From assembly GCF_014287795.1 (NCBI RefSeq), contig NZ_JACOON010000002.1:186001-250000 (forward strand): 64,000 nt of DNA. The letters run 5' to 3'. Each line of letters starts with the position of its first letter. The first letter of the stretch is position 1. The DNA comes from Christensenella tenuis (lineage in GTDB: Bacteria; Bacillota; Clostridia; Christensenellales; Christensenellaceae). The notes under the pieces are model-generated. The model was not told where the DNA came from and searched no databases. It worked only from the letters and a program-made list of their open reading frames with translations. A program made the translations under genes and the position numbers. Positions 16,396 through 25,434 of this stretch are shown piece by piece.

Positions 16396-17457
16396 ATGAA
16401 AAAGAAACTATTGGTAATGGTAATAGCAATTGTTTTATGCGCTGCCTTCGCGGTTGCATGCTCTACCCAGGGACCTGCTACGAGTACTGTGGTCTCCGAA
16501 ACTCCGGCCTCGGACGGCGTAGCAGACTCTACGGAACCAGCGGCGGACAGTGGGGATAGTCAGCTGATCATCGGATATAATGCTTATTCCGATGCGGTTG
16601 CATTCTCAAAGAGCATCAGCGACAATATGCAGGAAAACGCGGATAAAATCGGCGCAAAGCTTTTGAAGAGCGATACGGAAGGTGACGCTACGACGGCCCT
16701 GCAAAACGTAGATACGTTCCTTGCGCAAGGGGCCGATGTGATCGTCGATTCAACCTGGGTAGACGCGGCAACGCAGGCGATGGCTGAAAAATGCAAGGAA
16801 GCGGGAGTGCCCTTGATTTCCATTGACATTCCGATCTCGGAAGAATTTCAGGACAATTCCTATTTCATGGGTGTCAATAACTATGGAGCAGGTACCGTAA
16901 CGGGTGAAGCAGCTGCGGATTACATTAAGAATAACTGGGATAATCAGCTTGATTATATCCTCGTATCTTATACGGAGAGTACGGGCGAAGTATTAAAGCA
17001 GAGGATCTATGGTGTAATTGACGCAGTGCGCGATGCGGGCATTGAAATTGATGACAGCAATGTCGTCTGGGTCAATCCCCAGTCAACAGACGCGACGGTG
17101 GAAACCAAGTCGCTTACAACAGATTTCCTTACTGCGCATCCGGATGCGAAACATATCCTGATGTGCTGCGTGAATGATCAGGCCGCAATGGGCATGAATG
17201 CTGCGGTAGAGACTTCTAACAGGACGCCTGATTGCCTGATCGTGGGGCAGGGTTGTGACGATCCGGCGATCGAAAACCTGCGTAAGGATGAAGACAACGC
17301 ATGGATCGGCTCTACGGGCTATTTCCCGGAAACTTATGGCAACTATGTTTTCGACATCATCGATACGCTTATGAACGGCGGTACGCCGGAACCAGAAACC
17401 TATGTTGAAAACATTTTTATCACGAAAGAGAACATTGAAGAATTTTATCCACAGTAA
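16396..17457 (+). CDS. Sugar-binding lipoprotein of the ABC importer
   Basis: 353 residues. The lipoprotein signal ends in AVAC with Cys22 lipidated, then a Ser/Thr/Ala-rich linker leads to a type 1 periplasmic-binding fold (YNAYSDAVAFSKSISDNM at the start). The fold matches the RbsB/RhaS group of monosaccharide-binding proteins, tethered outside the membrane. The start is chosen at the signal Met with GGAGGGAAAATA upstream; a longer in-frame reading overlaps the previous gene. A strong hairpin directly after the gene (17479-17509) fits the common need for much more binding protein than transporter. Substrate specificity cannot be read from the sequence. Confidence 0.93.
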   Translation: MKKKLLVMVIAIVLCAAFAVACSTQGPATSTVVSETPASDGVADSTEPAADSGDSQLIIGYNAYSDAVAFSKSISDNMQENADKIGAKLLKSDTEGDATTALQNVDTFLAQGADVIVDSTWVDAATQAMAEKCKEAGVPLISIDIPISEEFQDNSYFMGVNNYGAGTVTGEAAADYIKNNWDNQLDYILVSYTESTGEVLKQRIYGVIDAVRDAGIEIDDSNVVWVNPQSTDATVETKSLTTDFLTAHPDAKHILMCCVNDQAAMGMNAAVETSNRTPDCLIVGQGCDDPAIENLRKDEDNAWIGSTGYFPETYGNYVFDIIDTLMNGGTPEPETYVENIFITKENIEEFYPQ

Positions 17458-17478
17458 TCTTTGAACTGAATGAGTGGT

Positions 17479-17509
17479 AGGGCAATGCATACTCCCCTGC
17501 ATTGCCCTG
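17479..17509 (+). promoter_or_regulatory. mRNA-stabilising hairpin after the binding-protein gene
   Basis: An 11-bp perfect stem (AGGGCAATGCA with TGCATTGCCCT) with a 9-base loop and no T run. It lies between the binding-protein and ATPase genes. It probably protects the upstream message from decay or partly ends transcription, giving an excess of binding protein. Confidence 0.7.
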
Positions 17510-17594
17510 AATATGAGGTCGGAACCAGGATGCAAAAGAGTGGTGGAACGGTTCCCTATAGTCTGAAAAGCAGGATGAAACTGGCGGTGAAAAT

Positions 17595-19076
17595 ATGGAA
17601 AAATTACTGGAAATGAAAAATATCACAAAACGGTTTCCCGGTGTAACTGCCCTAAGCGGCGTAAATCTCGATTTGGAAAAGGGTGAGATACTTGCGTTGC
17701 TTGGCGAGAATGGCGCGGGTAAATCAACCCTGATGAAAATTTTATCGGGTGCATATGTGCCAGACGAAGGGGAAATTTATCTCGAAAATGAAAAGCTAGA
17801 GCCGAGAAACCCAGGTGAAATGATAGAGAAAGGCATTGCCGTGATGTACCAGGAACTCAATTATCTGGATGATCTGAGCATTGCTGAAAATATTTTTCTG
17901 GGAAATCTGCCCATAAAAATGGGACGCGTAAACTACAAAAAATTGTATGCGGATACGCAGGAACTTCTCAGTATTGTTGGCTTAAAACATGACCCTAAAA
18001 CGGAAGTGTCGAATCTTTCGATTGCGGAAAAGCAAATGATGGAAATAGCAAAAGTGCTCTCTAAAAAAAACAAGGTGCTGGTGATGGATGAACCGACGTC
18101 AGCCCTCAATGAGGTGGAGACACAAACGCTTTTTAAACTTTTGCGGGAGCTGGTACGAGATGGAATTTCTATCGTATTCATCTCTCATAAAATGGATGAA
18201 CTGTTTGAGATATCGAATCGGATTGAGGTTCTGAGGGATGGAAAATATATCGGAACCGTGGATACAGCAAAAACAAATGTAAACGAACTCGTGACCATGA
18301 TGGTTGGCAGAACCATTGGTGATATGTATCCCAAGGAAGAAATTAAACATGGCAAAACTATTATGTCGGTGCAGGATTTGACGGGGACGGATGTACATGG
18401 AGTATCGTTTGAAGTAAAGGAGGGCGAGATTGTTGGGCTTTTTGGCCTCATGGGTTCAGGACGCACGGAAATTGTAGAAACGATTTTTGGAAAGCACCAA
18501 GTGCTCGGCGGCAGTGTTATGGTAGATGGAAAGCAGGTTCTCATGAAAAATCCTCAGGATGCCATTGAAGCTAAAATTGCATACGTCCCACGTGAACGAA
18601 AGAAAGACGGCTTGGTTCTTTCCGCTTCTGTAAAGGAAAACATGACGTATGCCTACCTGAAGAAAATGCGCAAAGGCATTGGCCTTGATACAAGCCGGGA
18701 ACGTGAAATGGTAAGGGAATGGATTGACAGGCTCAGCATCAAAACGCCGGATATGGAAACGCCGGTAGACTCGCTTTCAGGCGGGAATCAGCAAAAGGTG
18801 GTCATTGCAAAGTGGATGCTCGATCAGCCCCGGGTTTTAATCCTCAATGAACCAACGCGGGGAGTTGACGTAGGGGCAAAAGTAGAAATTTATAAAATGA
18901 TGGAAGACCTTTGCAAAATGGGAATAGGAATTGTTATGATTTCGTCAGAAATGCCGGAAATCATGGGAATTGCGGATCGGATACTCGTCGTCCATGAGGG
19001 GAAAATTGCGGGCGAATGCACACGGAACGAATTCAGCCAGGAAAAACTGATGTTTTTAGCGATAGGGGGAGAATAA
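17595..19076 (+). CDS. Sugar ABC importer ATPase with two nucleotide-binding domains
   Basis: 493 residues in the RbsA/MglA pattern. Domain 1 has Walker A GENGAGKST (37-45), an atypical signature NLSIAEKQ and Walker B VLVMDEPTS. Domain 2 has a degenerate Walker A (GLMGSGRTE), a clear signature LSGGNQQK and Walker B LILNEPTRG. Such asymmetry is normal for this family. It powers uptake through the permease encoded two bases downstream. The ribosome site is weak (GGCGGTGA). The gene belongs to the carbohydrate uptake transporter-2 class, which usually carries monosaccharides. Confidence 0.95.
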   Translation: MEKLLEMKNITKRFPGVTALSGVNLDLEKGEILALLGENGAGKSTLMKILSGAYVPDEGEIYLENEKLEPRNPGEMIEKGIAVMYQELNYLDDLSIAENIFLGNLPIKMGRVNYKKLYADTQELLSIVGLKHDPKTEVSNLSIAEKQMMEIAKVLSKKNKVLVMDEPTSALNEVETQTLFKLLRELVRDGISIVFISHKMDELFEISNRIEVLRDGKYIGTVDTAKTNVNELVTMMVGRTIGDMYPKEEIKHGKTIMSVQDLTGTDVHGVSFEVKEGEIVGLFGLMGSGRTEIVETIFGKHQVLGGSVMVDGKQVLMKNPQDAIEAKIAYVPRERKKDGLVLSASVKENMTYAYLKKMRKGIGLDTSREREMVREWIDRLSIKTPDMETPVDSLSGGNQQKVVIAKWMLDQPRVLILNEPTRGVDVGAKVEIYKMMEDLCKMGIGIVMISSEMPEIMGIADRILVVHEGKIAGECTRNEFSQEKLMFLAIGGE

Positions 19077-19077
19077 A

Positions 19078-20070
19078 ATGACAGTTAAAACAACGGGGAT
19101 CAAAGAAGAAAGGAAGGGACTTATTGGCGCGATCAAAAATTCGGGTACCACATTCAGCCTGGTTATTGTGTACATTATAATGTGTATCATCTTTGGGCTG
19201 CTGTCCCCTCACTTTTTCACAGTAAATAACTTCTTGAACATTGGAATCTATTCATCCATCATTGGCGTGATGGGTGCGGGCGTAACCGTGGCGATGCTTC
19301 TTGGCGCCATGGATATTTCGCAGTATGCGACGGCAACGCTTGCAAGCATTGTCGCGGCGATGCTGCTGCAGGAAGAAGTGAACCTGTTTGTGGTGATTAT
19401 CGCCGCTATCGCTGTAGGTATTTCCTGTGGCGCGGTGAACGGAGTTTTAGTCGCGGTACTGAAGATACCCGCGATTATCGTAACATTGGGTACTATGCAA
19501 ATCTTTCGCGGAATTGCCTACCTGCTTGCGGGCGGAAAAACAATTATGATCAAAAACGCGGATTTTGATCTGATCGGAAAGGGATATATCGGGAACACCA
19601 TACCGATATGCATCGTAATTATGGTACTTGTATTCATATTGATTTATTATTTGCTGCGCCATACTGGCTTTGGACGTACGGTATACGCGGTAGGCGGAAA
19701 CGAAAGCGCCAGTTACCTTTCAGGTATCAACGTGGTGCGGGTCAAATTTTTGGCACTTGTACTGTGCGGAGTCTGTTCAGCGGTTGCGGGTCTTATCACT
19801 TCATCGCAAGTAGGTGCGGCAATTCCATCAAACGGCGTCGGCTCTGAAATGGGAGTCCTTTCCGCTGTAATTTTAGGCGGCATCAGCTTATCGGGCGGCA
19901 AAGGGAGAATATCGGGTACAATTATCGGCGTGTTGATCCTGGCGACGATCCAAAATGGATTGACCCTCCTGAGCGTACAATCTTTCTACCAGATGATTAT
20001 CAACGGCATCGTATTGATTCTGGCCGTGCTCATGGATGTTATTCGCAGGGGTGTACTGAAAAAACAATAA
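19078..20070 (+). CDS. Sugar ABC importer permease (RbsC type)
   Basis: 330 residues with about ten hydrophobic segments. The family pattern is visible in TVNNFLNIGIYSSIIGVM, the LVAVLKIPAIIVTLGTMQIFRG segment (about residue 125-145) and the C-terminal GVLSAVILGGISLSGGKG block that contacts the ATPase. It should form the membrane channel as a homodimer with the neighbouring ATPase. The ATG begins one base after the ATPase stop codon, so the two are tightly coupled. Confidence 0.95.
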   Translation: MTVKTTGIKEERKGLIGAIKNSGTTFSLVIVYIIMCIIFGLLSPHFFTVNNFLNIGIYSSIIGVMGAGVTVAMLLGAMDISQYATATLASIVAAMLLQEEVNLFVVIIAAIAVGISCGAVNGVLVAVLKIPAIIVTLGTMQIFRGIAYLLAGGKTIMIKNADFDLIGKGYIGNTIPICIVIMVLVFILIYYLLRHTGFGRTVYAVGGNESASYLSGINVVRVKFLALVLCGVCSAVAGLITSSQVGAAIPSNGVGSEMGVLSAVILGGISLSGGKGRISGTIIGVLILATIQNGLTLLSVQSFYQMIINGIVLILAVLMDVIRRGVLKKQ

Positions 20071-20085
20071 GAAAGGAATTTCGAA

Positions 20086-21165
20086 ATGAATGCAAATCTA
20101 TGGAACCCGAATAAAGAACGGTTGCTTACGACTCTGCGGGGAGAAATAGCGGATCGGGTGCCGTATTTTGAAAGCCTGATTGAGGATCGTGTGGTGACGC
20201 ACATTCTGGGACGGGATGTGGGGAGCACAATGCCTGCGTCGCGGGGAACGGAAGACAACGGATGCATGGTACCGCCGCCGATGGATATCCGGGATTATCT
20301 GGAGCTCATTGAGTATACCGGGCAGGACTCAGTGCTGTACGAGGCATTGTGGGTTCCCATGAAAATGCCGGATGAGACCGGAAAGCTTCATGCCGTAACT
20401 GGCGGAGTTGTCAAACAGTGGCAGGATCTTGAACGGGTAGTGCAGCCTTCGTGGGAAGACGACCTGAAATACAGGAAAAGCTATTTAGAAGAATATGTGG
20501 CGGGTGCAAAGGAAAAAAATGTTGCGGTTACGCTTTTTACAGGGGCTTTTTTCCAATACACCTACGAGTATCTGGTAGGCTTTGAGGATTTTTGCGTTAT
20601 GGCATACGAAGACAGGCCGCTGCTCGAGCGTTGCCTTGATCTGTGTGTGGAATATTATGAAAAAGTGATTGAGATCGGAATTGAGGCGGGCATTGATATC
20701 CTGTGGGTGGCTGACGATGTTGCCTATCGGTCAGGCACTTTTGTAAGCCCGGAGATGTTTGAAGAATTGTGGCTTGAGCGGATGCAAAAGCTGGTGAAGA
20801 TGGGAAAAGACGCAGGAATTCCGGTGATTTTCCATTCGTGCGGAAACCTCAACGGGATTATGGATACTGTGATATGTAAGTTGGGGATTGATTGCCTGCA
20901 TCCAATCGAACCATACTCAATGGACATTGACGCAATTAAGTCGGAATATCAGGATCAGTTCTGTATTGCAGGGAACATTGATATCGCAGGGCCGTTGGCG
21001 TTCGGAACGCCGGACGAAGCATACCGTGAGGCGGAAAAATTAATTACAGCAATGAAACCGGGAGGTAAATATATTTTTGCTTCAAGCCACAGCATCACAA
21101 ACGACATCCCACCAGAAAATTTTGATGCGATGCTGCGTGCGCTGCGGGAGGTTGGAGTTTACTAA
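20086..21165 (+). CDS. Uroporphyrinogen-decarboxylase-superfamily protein, second copy
   Basis: 359 residues, full-length UroD-type barrel but only distantly similar to the first copy. It has NKERLLTTLRGEIADRVPYF at the start, IFHSCGNLNGI near residue 250 with the same His-x-Cys pair, and FASSHSITNDIPPEN near the end with His in the position taken by Cys in the MtaA-type methyltransferases. Two divergent copies in one operon suggest two different reactions or a heteromeric enzyme. The true haem enzyme HemE is unlikely, as no haem genes are present and the copies sit inside a sugar operon. AAAGGAATTTCGAA precedes the ATG. Confidence 0.9.
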   Translation: MNANLWNPNKERLLTTLRGEIADRVPYFESLIEDRVVTHILGRDVGSTMPASRGTEDNGCMVPPPMDIRDYLELIEYTGQDSVLYEALWVPMKMPDETGKLHAVTGGVVKQWQDLERVVQPSWEDDLKYRKSYLEEYVAGAKEKNVAVTLFTGAFFQYTYEYLVGFEDFCVMAYEDRPLLERCLDLCVEYYEKVIEIGIEAGIDILWVADDVAYRSGTFVSPEMFEELWLERMQKLVKMGKDAGIPVIFHSCGNLNGIMDTVICKLGIDCLHPIEPYSMDIDAIKSEYQDQFCIAGNIDIAGPLAFGTPDEAYREAEKLITAMKPGGKYIFASSHSITNDIPPENFDAMLRALREVGVY

Positions 21166-21186
21166 TTGTGGGAAAGGACAGGTAAA

Positions 21187-22176
21187 ATGGAAAAGTTACG
21201 GTATTCGGTGATATTAGGGAACGTCGGCTCATGTGCTGATAGGTACATGATGGGGGGATATTCGAATCCTTTTACCGTGGAACAGATGTTTGAGCGGGTC
21301 GCAGGAATCGACGGCGTGGAAGGGATAGAACTCGTAAGCGATTGGCATATCACTGCAAAGAATGTGAAACTTGTTAAAGAACAACTCGAAAAATATAACT
21401 TCAAACTGGCATCCATCATTCCGGATCATTTCGGGGAAATGGTTTGGGGAAAAGGAGCCTTTACATCTAAAGACAAAAAAGTCCGGGACAAGGCTGTGAG
21501 CGATGTAAAAGAGATGATTGATATATCTAAAGAGCTTGGTGGCAATCTGATCAGCCTCTGGCCTGGACAGGATGGATACGACTACTATTTTACCGCAGAC
21601 TACATGGAGGAACGTGGATGGTTCGAAGAATGCCTCAAAGATTGCTGTAATTATGATAAGAATTTTAAAATATCCGTGGAATATAAACCCAAAGAGCCGC
21701 GCAACCGGAGCTATCCTTCCAATGTATATTCCACATTGCTCATGGTGCGGGAAACAGGATGCGCGAATTGTGGGATTACTGTAGATTATGGACATGCGCT
21801 GGTTGCCTATGAAAATGTTGCGGAGTCAGTTTCCGTACTGAAAAAGTATGGAAACAAACTGTTTCATCTGCACATGAACGATAGCTATGGGTATTGGGAT
21901 GACGATATGATTGCGGGATCCATCCATACTATTCCCTATCTTGAAACAATATATTGGCTCAAAAAAAACGGGTACGAAGGCTTTGTCTCCACAGACCAGT
22001 ATCCATACCGTGAGGATGGGCAAAAAGCCGTAGCAGAGACGCTTGAATGGCTGAAATGTTTTGAACAGGTTGCAGACAGGATGTTGGAAGATCAGTCCGT
22101 AGAGGAGGTCATCCGTTCAGGAGATGCAACGCAGGCAAGCGCCATGCTTCGTTCCTACTTGTTCCCCTTGTGTTGA
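21187..22176 (+). CDS. Sugar isomerase/epimerase (xylose-isomerase-like TIM barrel)
   Basis: 329 residues of the AP-endonuclease-2/xylose isomerase superfamily. Candidate metal ligands are in the expected order: Glu in SVEYKPKEP, Asp and His in TVDYGHALV, His in LFHLHMNDS and Asp in STDQYP. These enzymes interconvert aldoses and ketoses or epimerise them. The start is placed at MEKLRYSV with GGGAAAGGACAGG upstream, rather than the TTG at 21166. It follows the second UroD-like gene by 21 bases. The substrate is likely the sugar (or product) handled by the neighbouring mutarotase and kinase. Confidence 0.88.
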   Translation: MEKLRYSVILGNVGSCADRYMMGGYSNPFTVEQMFERVAGIDGVEGIELVSDWHITAKNVKLVKEQLEKYNFKLASIIPDHFGEMVWGKGAFTSKDKKVRDKAVSDVKEMIDISKELGGNLISLWPGQDGYDYYFTADYMEERGWFEECLKDCCNYDKNFKISVEYKPKEPRNRSYPSNVYSTLLMVRETGCANCGITVDYGHALVAYENVAESVSVLKKYGNKLFHLHMNDSYGYWDDDMIAGSIHTIPYLETIYWLKKNGYEGFVSTDQYPYREDGQKAVAETLEWLKCFEQVADRMLEDQSVEEVIRSGDATQASAMLRSYLFPLC

Positions 22177-22204
22177 GAATGGAGCGGGGAAGGATGAACA
22201 GCTG

Positions 22205-23092
22205 ATGAAAGTACTGAATTTTGGTTCGCTTAATATGGATTACGTATATGACGTACCGCATTTCGTGCAGCCAGGAGAGACGATTTCTTCCTCCTCGCGC
22301 AGCGTGTTTGCGGGGGGCAAAGGGCTCAATCAGTCAGTTGCTCTCGCAAAGGCCGGCGCAGAGACATACCATGCAGGCTGCGTTGGCTATGATGGAGATA
22401 TTTTGAAGGAAATCCTTGCTGATGCGGGCGTAAATACGGAGTATATTCTGGAAGAGAAGAATGAACAGTCAGGCCATACGATCATTCAGGTGGAACCGAA
22501 CGGCCAGAACTGTATTATTGTATTCGGGGGGACAAATCACAGGATTATGCGGGAACAGGGAGGTAATACCCTGGAAAATTTCAGCAGGGGGGATTTTTTG
22601 CTCCTGCAAAATGAAATCAACGGCCTTGACTACCTGATCAGGGAAGCGCACATGCGAGGTCTGCGTATTGTTCTCAATCCCTCACCCATTGATGAATCAA
22701 TTGCGGCGCTGCCACTTTCTTATGTGGAGTTCTTCATTGTAAACGAAATAGAAGGCATGCAACTTGCGCAAACAAAAGAGATCGAAGAGATTATTCCCCG
22801 GCTTGCCGGGCGATATCCCCAAGCTAAAATAGTGCTGACGCTTGGAATCGATGGAGCGAGGTATTATGATGGGGAGCGGGAGTTTCAGCAGCCTGCCTAT
22901 CCTGTGGAAGCCATAGATACGACCGCCGCGGGGGATACCTTTCTCGGTTACTTTATTGCAGGGATGGCAAAAGGAATAGAAACGCAGCAAACTTTAAAGA
23001 TTGCGGCCCGGGCGTCGTCCATAACGGTAGCGCATAAGGGCGCGGCAGACTCCATTCCTACGCTTGACGAAGTCCTTGCGCGCGGATTGTAA
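22205..23092 (+). CDS. PfkB-family carbohydrate kinase (ribokinase-like)
   Basis: 295 residues. Substrate-side motif FAGGKGLNQSVALAKAG is present near residue 38, and the catalytic and anion-hole segment DTTAAGDTFLGYFIAG near residue 240 carries the base Asp. It phosphorylates a sugar with ATP in the cytosol. The start MKVLNFGSLNMDYVYD matches the family; GAAGGATGA lies upstream. It is the last gene of the operon, ending 10 bases before a terminator. With no aldolase or dehydrogenase in the operon, the phosphorylated product presumably enters central metabolism elsewhere. Confidence 0.93.
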   Translation: MKVLNFGSLNMDYVYDVPHFVQPGETISSSSRSVFAGGKGLNQSVALAKAGAETYHAGCVGYDGDILKEILADAGVNTEYILEEKNEQSGHTIIQVEPNGQNCIIVFGGTNHRIMREQGGNTLENFSRGDFLLLQNEINGLDYLIREAHMRGLRIVLNPSPIDESIAALPLSYVEFFIVNEIEGMQLAQTKEIEEIIPRLAGRYPQAKIVLTLGIDGARYYDGEREFQQPAYPVEAIDTTAAGDTFLGYFIAGMAKGIETQQTLKIAARASSITVAHKGAADSIPTLDEVLARGL

Positions 23093-23096
23093 CAGG

Positions 23097-23135
23097 AATA
23101 AAAAAGCAGCCGGATTCGTTCCGGCTACTTTTTTA
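23097..23135. terminator. Terminator of the sugar operon
   Basis: AGCCGGA (23107-23113) pairs with TCCGGCT (23119-23125), flanked by an A run before and a T run after, so it can also act on the converging GDPD gene. Confidence 0.85.
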
Positions 23136-23144
23136 TTGGTGGAA

Positions 23145-24038
23145 TTAGCTGGCTTTATTCTGCTCCCAAAAAACAGAACGTTTTTTCGGCGTAAAGTTTT
23201 CAAAAATAATTGAGTCCGTATATTGCTTTGCGCGCTCGTATTCCTCGCGCGTCCGCACCGTCCAGGCAAAAATCGGCGCTCCGCTTCTGCGCAGGCGGCG
23301 GATCAGGCGCGAGTCAACTTTCTGACATTCATAGCTAATGAAATTTGGCCGGCAGATAAAGTTGACGCCCAGCCGCTGCACCACTAAGAGCAGTTTTGAA
23401 AGGAAGAAACGGACGAAGCGGTCCATCCCGGCCGGAAAATTATCTTTACAGAGTGAAAAATTGCAGGAGAGCTGCCCGCGATAAACATTCGGCGCATTTT
23501 TTTTAAACCAACGCACAGAAAACGGCGAAAAAGACTGGATGGCGTATTTGCCGCCATACTCCTCCATCATACGGTACAGTTCGCGTTCAAGATCGCCCGC
23601 AAACCCTTTCCTTTTGATTTCAATCAAAAGGGGAACCTGCCCCTTAATCAGTCGCAGCGTTTCACGCAGGGTCGGGATTTTGTATTCCGTACCGTCCAGC
23701 CGCAGCTTGCGCAGATCGGCAAACGTATAATCTTTGATCTTTCCGTCCACGCCGGTCATACGCTTTAAATTAGAGTCGTGGAATACCACGATGACTCCGT
23801 CCCGCGTGCGGTGAACGTCAAGCTCGATTGCAAAACCATGTTTTACCGCATTTGCAAATGCGGGCAAAGAATTTTCGGGGTAGCGTTCATTGTGCAGCCC
23901 CCTGTGTGCATATTGATAGTCTGTCAGCCACGTTTTTTCCGTTGGCGGCGCCGCCTTTGTCATGATACGGTCGAGCACCAGGACGGCGGCTACGATTGCA
24001 GCCAATACCATAAAGACCACAGAGACTTCCGAAAACAT
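23145..24038 (-). CDS. Glycerophosphodiester phosphodiesterase family protein
   Basis: 297 residues with one N-terminal membrane segment (about residues 5-25) and a GDPD barrel. The catalytic motifs are AHRG, PENSLPAF and ELDVHRTRDGVIVVFHD, holding the two general-acid/base His residues and acidic metal ligands. It would hydrolyse glycerophosphodiesters from phospholipid or teichoic acid turnover to glycerol 3-phosphate and an alcohol, facing outward or at the membrane. GGAGGAACC lies 11 bases before the chosen ATG; the longer TTG reading uses that very site as codons. It converges on the sugar operon. Confidence 0.92.
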   Translation of the reverse strand: MFSEVSVVFMVLAAIVAAVLVLDRIMTKAAPPTEKTWLTDYQYAHRGLHNERYPENSLPAFANAVKHGFAIELDVHRTRDGVIVVFHDSNLKRMTGVDGKIKDYTFADLRKLRLDGTEYKIPTLRETLRLIKGQVPLLIEIKRKGFAGDLERELYRMMEEYGGKYAIQSFSPFSVRWFKKNAPNVYRGQLSCNFSLCKDNFPAGMDRFVRFFLSKLLLVVQRLGVNFICRPNFISYECQKVDSRLIRRLRRSGAPIFAWTVRTREEYERAKQYTDSIIFENFTPKKRSVFWEQNKAS

Positions 24039-24157
24039 CAAAAAAGGTTCCTCCAAGCATTAATCTCAATTCCAAGTATAACAGAAGGAAATGAAGATAC
24101 CAGATAGGAAAAATAAAGAATTTATTAAAATCCCGTAAGGTTTTAGAAAAATTCTAC

Positions 24158-24190
24158 GAAAAACCCCTGCCGGACCCGCCCGGCAGGGGT
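24158..24190 (-). terminator. Terminator of the degV-like gene
   Basis: An 11-bp perfect stem (ACCCCTGCCGG with CCGGCAGGGGT) with the T run on the minus strand. Confidence 0.88.
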
Positions 24191-24206
24191 CGGTCTTACC
24201 ACTTTC

Positions 24207-25097
24207 CTATTTAAACTTAATATCCACCCGCTGTTTACCTACATAGTGAATATTAACCGTGCCTGGCCCGGAATGAGCGCCGATCACCGGCCCGGTATAA
24301 TTGATGATGGTTTCCTTGATGGTGGGGAACCGTTCCTTGATCAGGTTTGCCACATATTCCGCTTCTTCAGGAGCATCGCCATGCCCGATATATACAATCT
24401 GTCCATCCGGATTATCGATATCCTCTTCCATTTTGTCCACCATCGCGATCAGCGATTTTTTTCTCCCGCGAATCTTTTCCACAGGAATAATTTTTCCTTC
24501 GTTATTAAAGGCAAGCACCGGCTTGATATTGAGCATTGTTCCAAGGAACGCGCTTGCGCGCGAAACACGCCCGCCGCGCCGCAGGTGTTCGAGGCTTTCC
24601 ACCGCAAACCAATGCGTAATTTTCCATTTCAATTCTTCTGCATAATCCCGTGCCTGCTCTATGGTCGCCCCCTCGTTTTTCTTGTTGCTGACGAGGTGGA
24701 CAAACAGGCCGTAACCGCGGGATGCAGACAGGGAATCGACAATAAAAATTTTCCGGTCCGGATATTTTTTCATCAATTGTTCCGCCGTCATCAGCGCATT
24801 GTTATAGGAACCGGATAGCCCGGAAGAAAATTCAAGATGCAGAATGTCTTTGCCCTCTTCCAGAATTGGGGTAAAGAATTCGGTGTAACGCTCCGTATTC
24901 ACCATAGACGTGGTAGGCATGGAACCCGCGCGTACCTTTTCATAGAAATCGTGCGTCGGGATAGACGCCCCCTGGTCGTCGTAGTATTCGTGCCCGTCCA
25001 TAAAAAATTGATATTGCAAAACGGGAATACCGCGTTCACGTGTAAAAGCGGTTGAAAGATCAGCAGTGGAACTGCAGGTCAGCACATAATCAGCCAT
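24207..25097 (-). CDS. DegV-family fatty-acid-binding protein
   Basis: 296 residues. It follows the DegV plan: YVLTCSSTADLS at the start, the Thr/Ser-rich TTSMVNTERY near residue 60, SSGLSGSYNNA near residue 95, and GPVIGAHSGPGTV near the end. DegV proteins (FakB type) hold a fatty acid for phosphorylation by FakA so that exogenous fatty acids enter phospholipids; no fakA is here, and not every DegV protein is proven in that role. The start is placed at MADYVLT with TTGGAGAA upstream, discarding a 60-residue unlike extension. Confidence 0.93.
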   Translation of the reverse strand: MADYVLTCSSTADLSTAFTRERGIPVLQYQFFMDGHEYYDDQGASIPTHDFYEKVRAGSMPTTSMVNTERYTEFFTPILEEGKDILHLEFSSGLSGSYNNALMTAEQLMKKYPDRKIFIVDSLSASRGYGLFVHLVSNKKNEGATIEQARDYAEELKWKITHWFAVESLEHLRRGGRVSRASAFLGTMLNIKPVLAFNNEGKIIPVEKIRGRKKSLIAMVDKMEEDIDNPDGQIVYIGHGDAPEEAEYVANLIKERFPTIKETIINYTGPVIGAHSGPGTVNIHYVGKQRVDIKFK

Positions 25098-25326
25098 CAC
25101 ATATTCTCCAATCATTTTATTGTGGCGGATTGGTTTTAAACGCCGAAAACACGCGGTTTTCAAAACCAACCTGCGCACCGCCCAAACATGCATCATACAG
25201 GCGTACACAACTAAGTATAGTATATCGTTTGGGACCCTAAAATGCAAGAAGGGAACGAAAAAATGAAGCGGTTTCAAAAACGAAAAATTATTTCTTTAAA
25301 TTTGCATTTTGGAGCCGGAAGAGCTA

Positions 25327-25355
25327 TTGCGTTTCCTGTATTTTTGTATTAGAAT
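25327..25355 (+). promoter_or_regulatory. Promoter of the aminotransferase gene
   Basis: TTGCGT at 25327-25332, 17 bases, TAGAAT at 25350-25355. It gives a leader of about 70 bases. Confidence 0.6.
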
Positions 25356-25434
25356 AGATATGCTAACAATGGGATGTACCTGTGCAAAGCACATGGTTAT
25401 ATAAATTTTAAAGGGGAATCTGTTGGAGGTAGAA

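Noticed and set aside
14927..21165. Assigning the two UroD-like genes as hemE
   Set aside because: They sit in a sugar-transport operon, with a His-x-Cys pair and no haem genes. HemE function is not supported.
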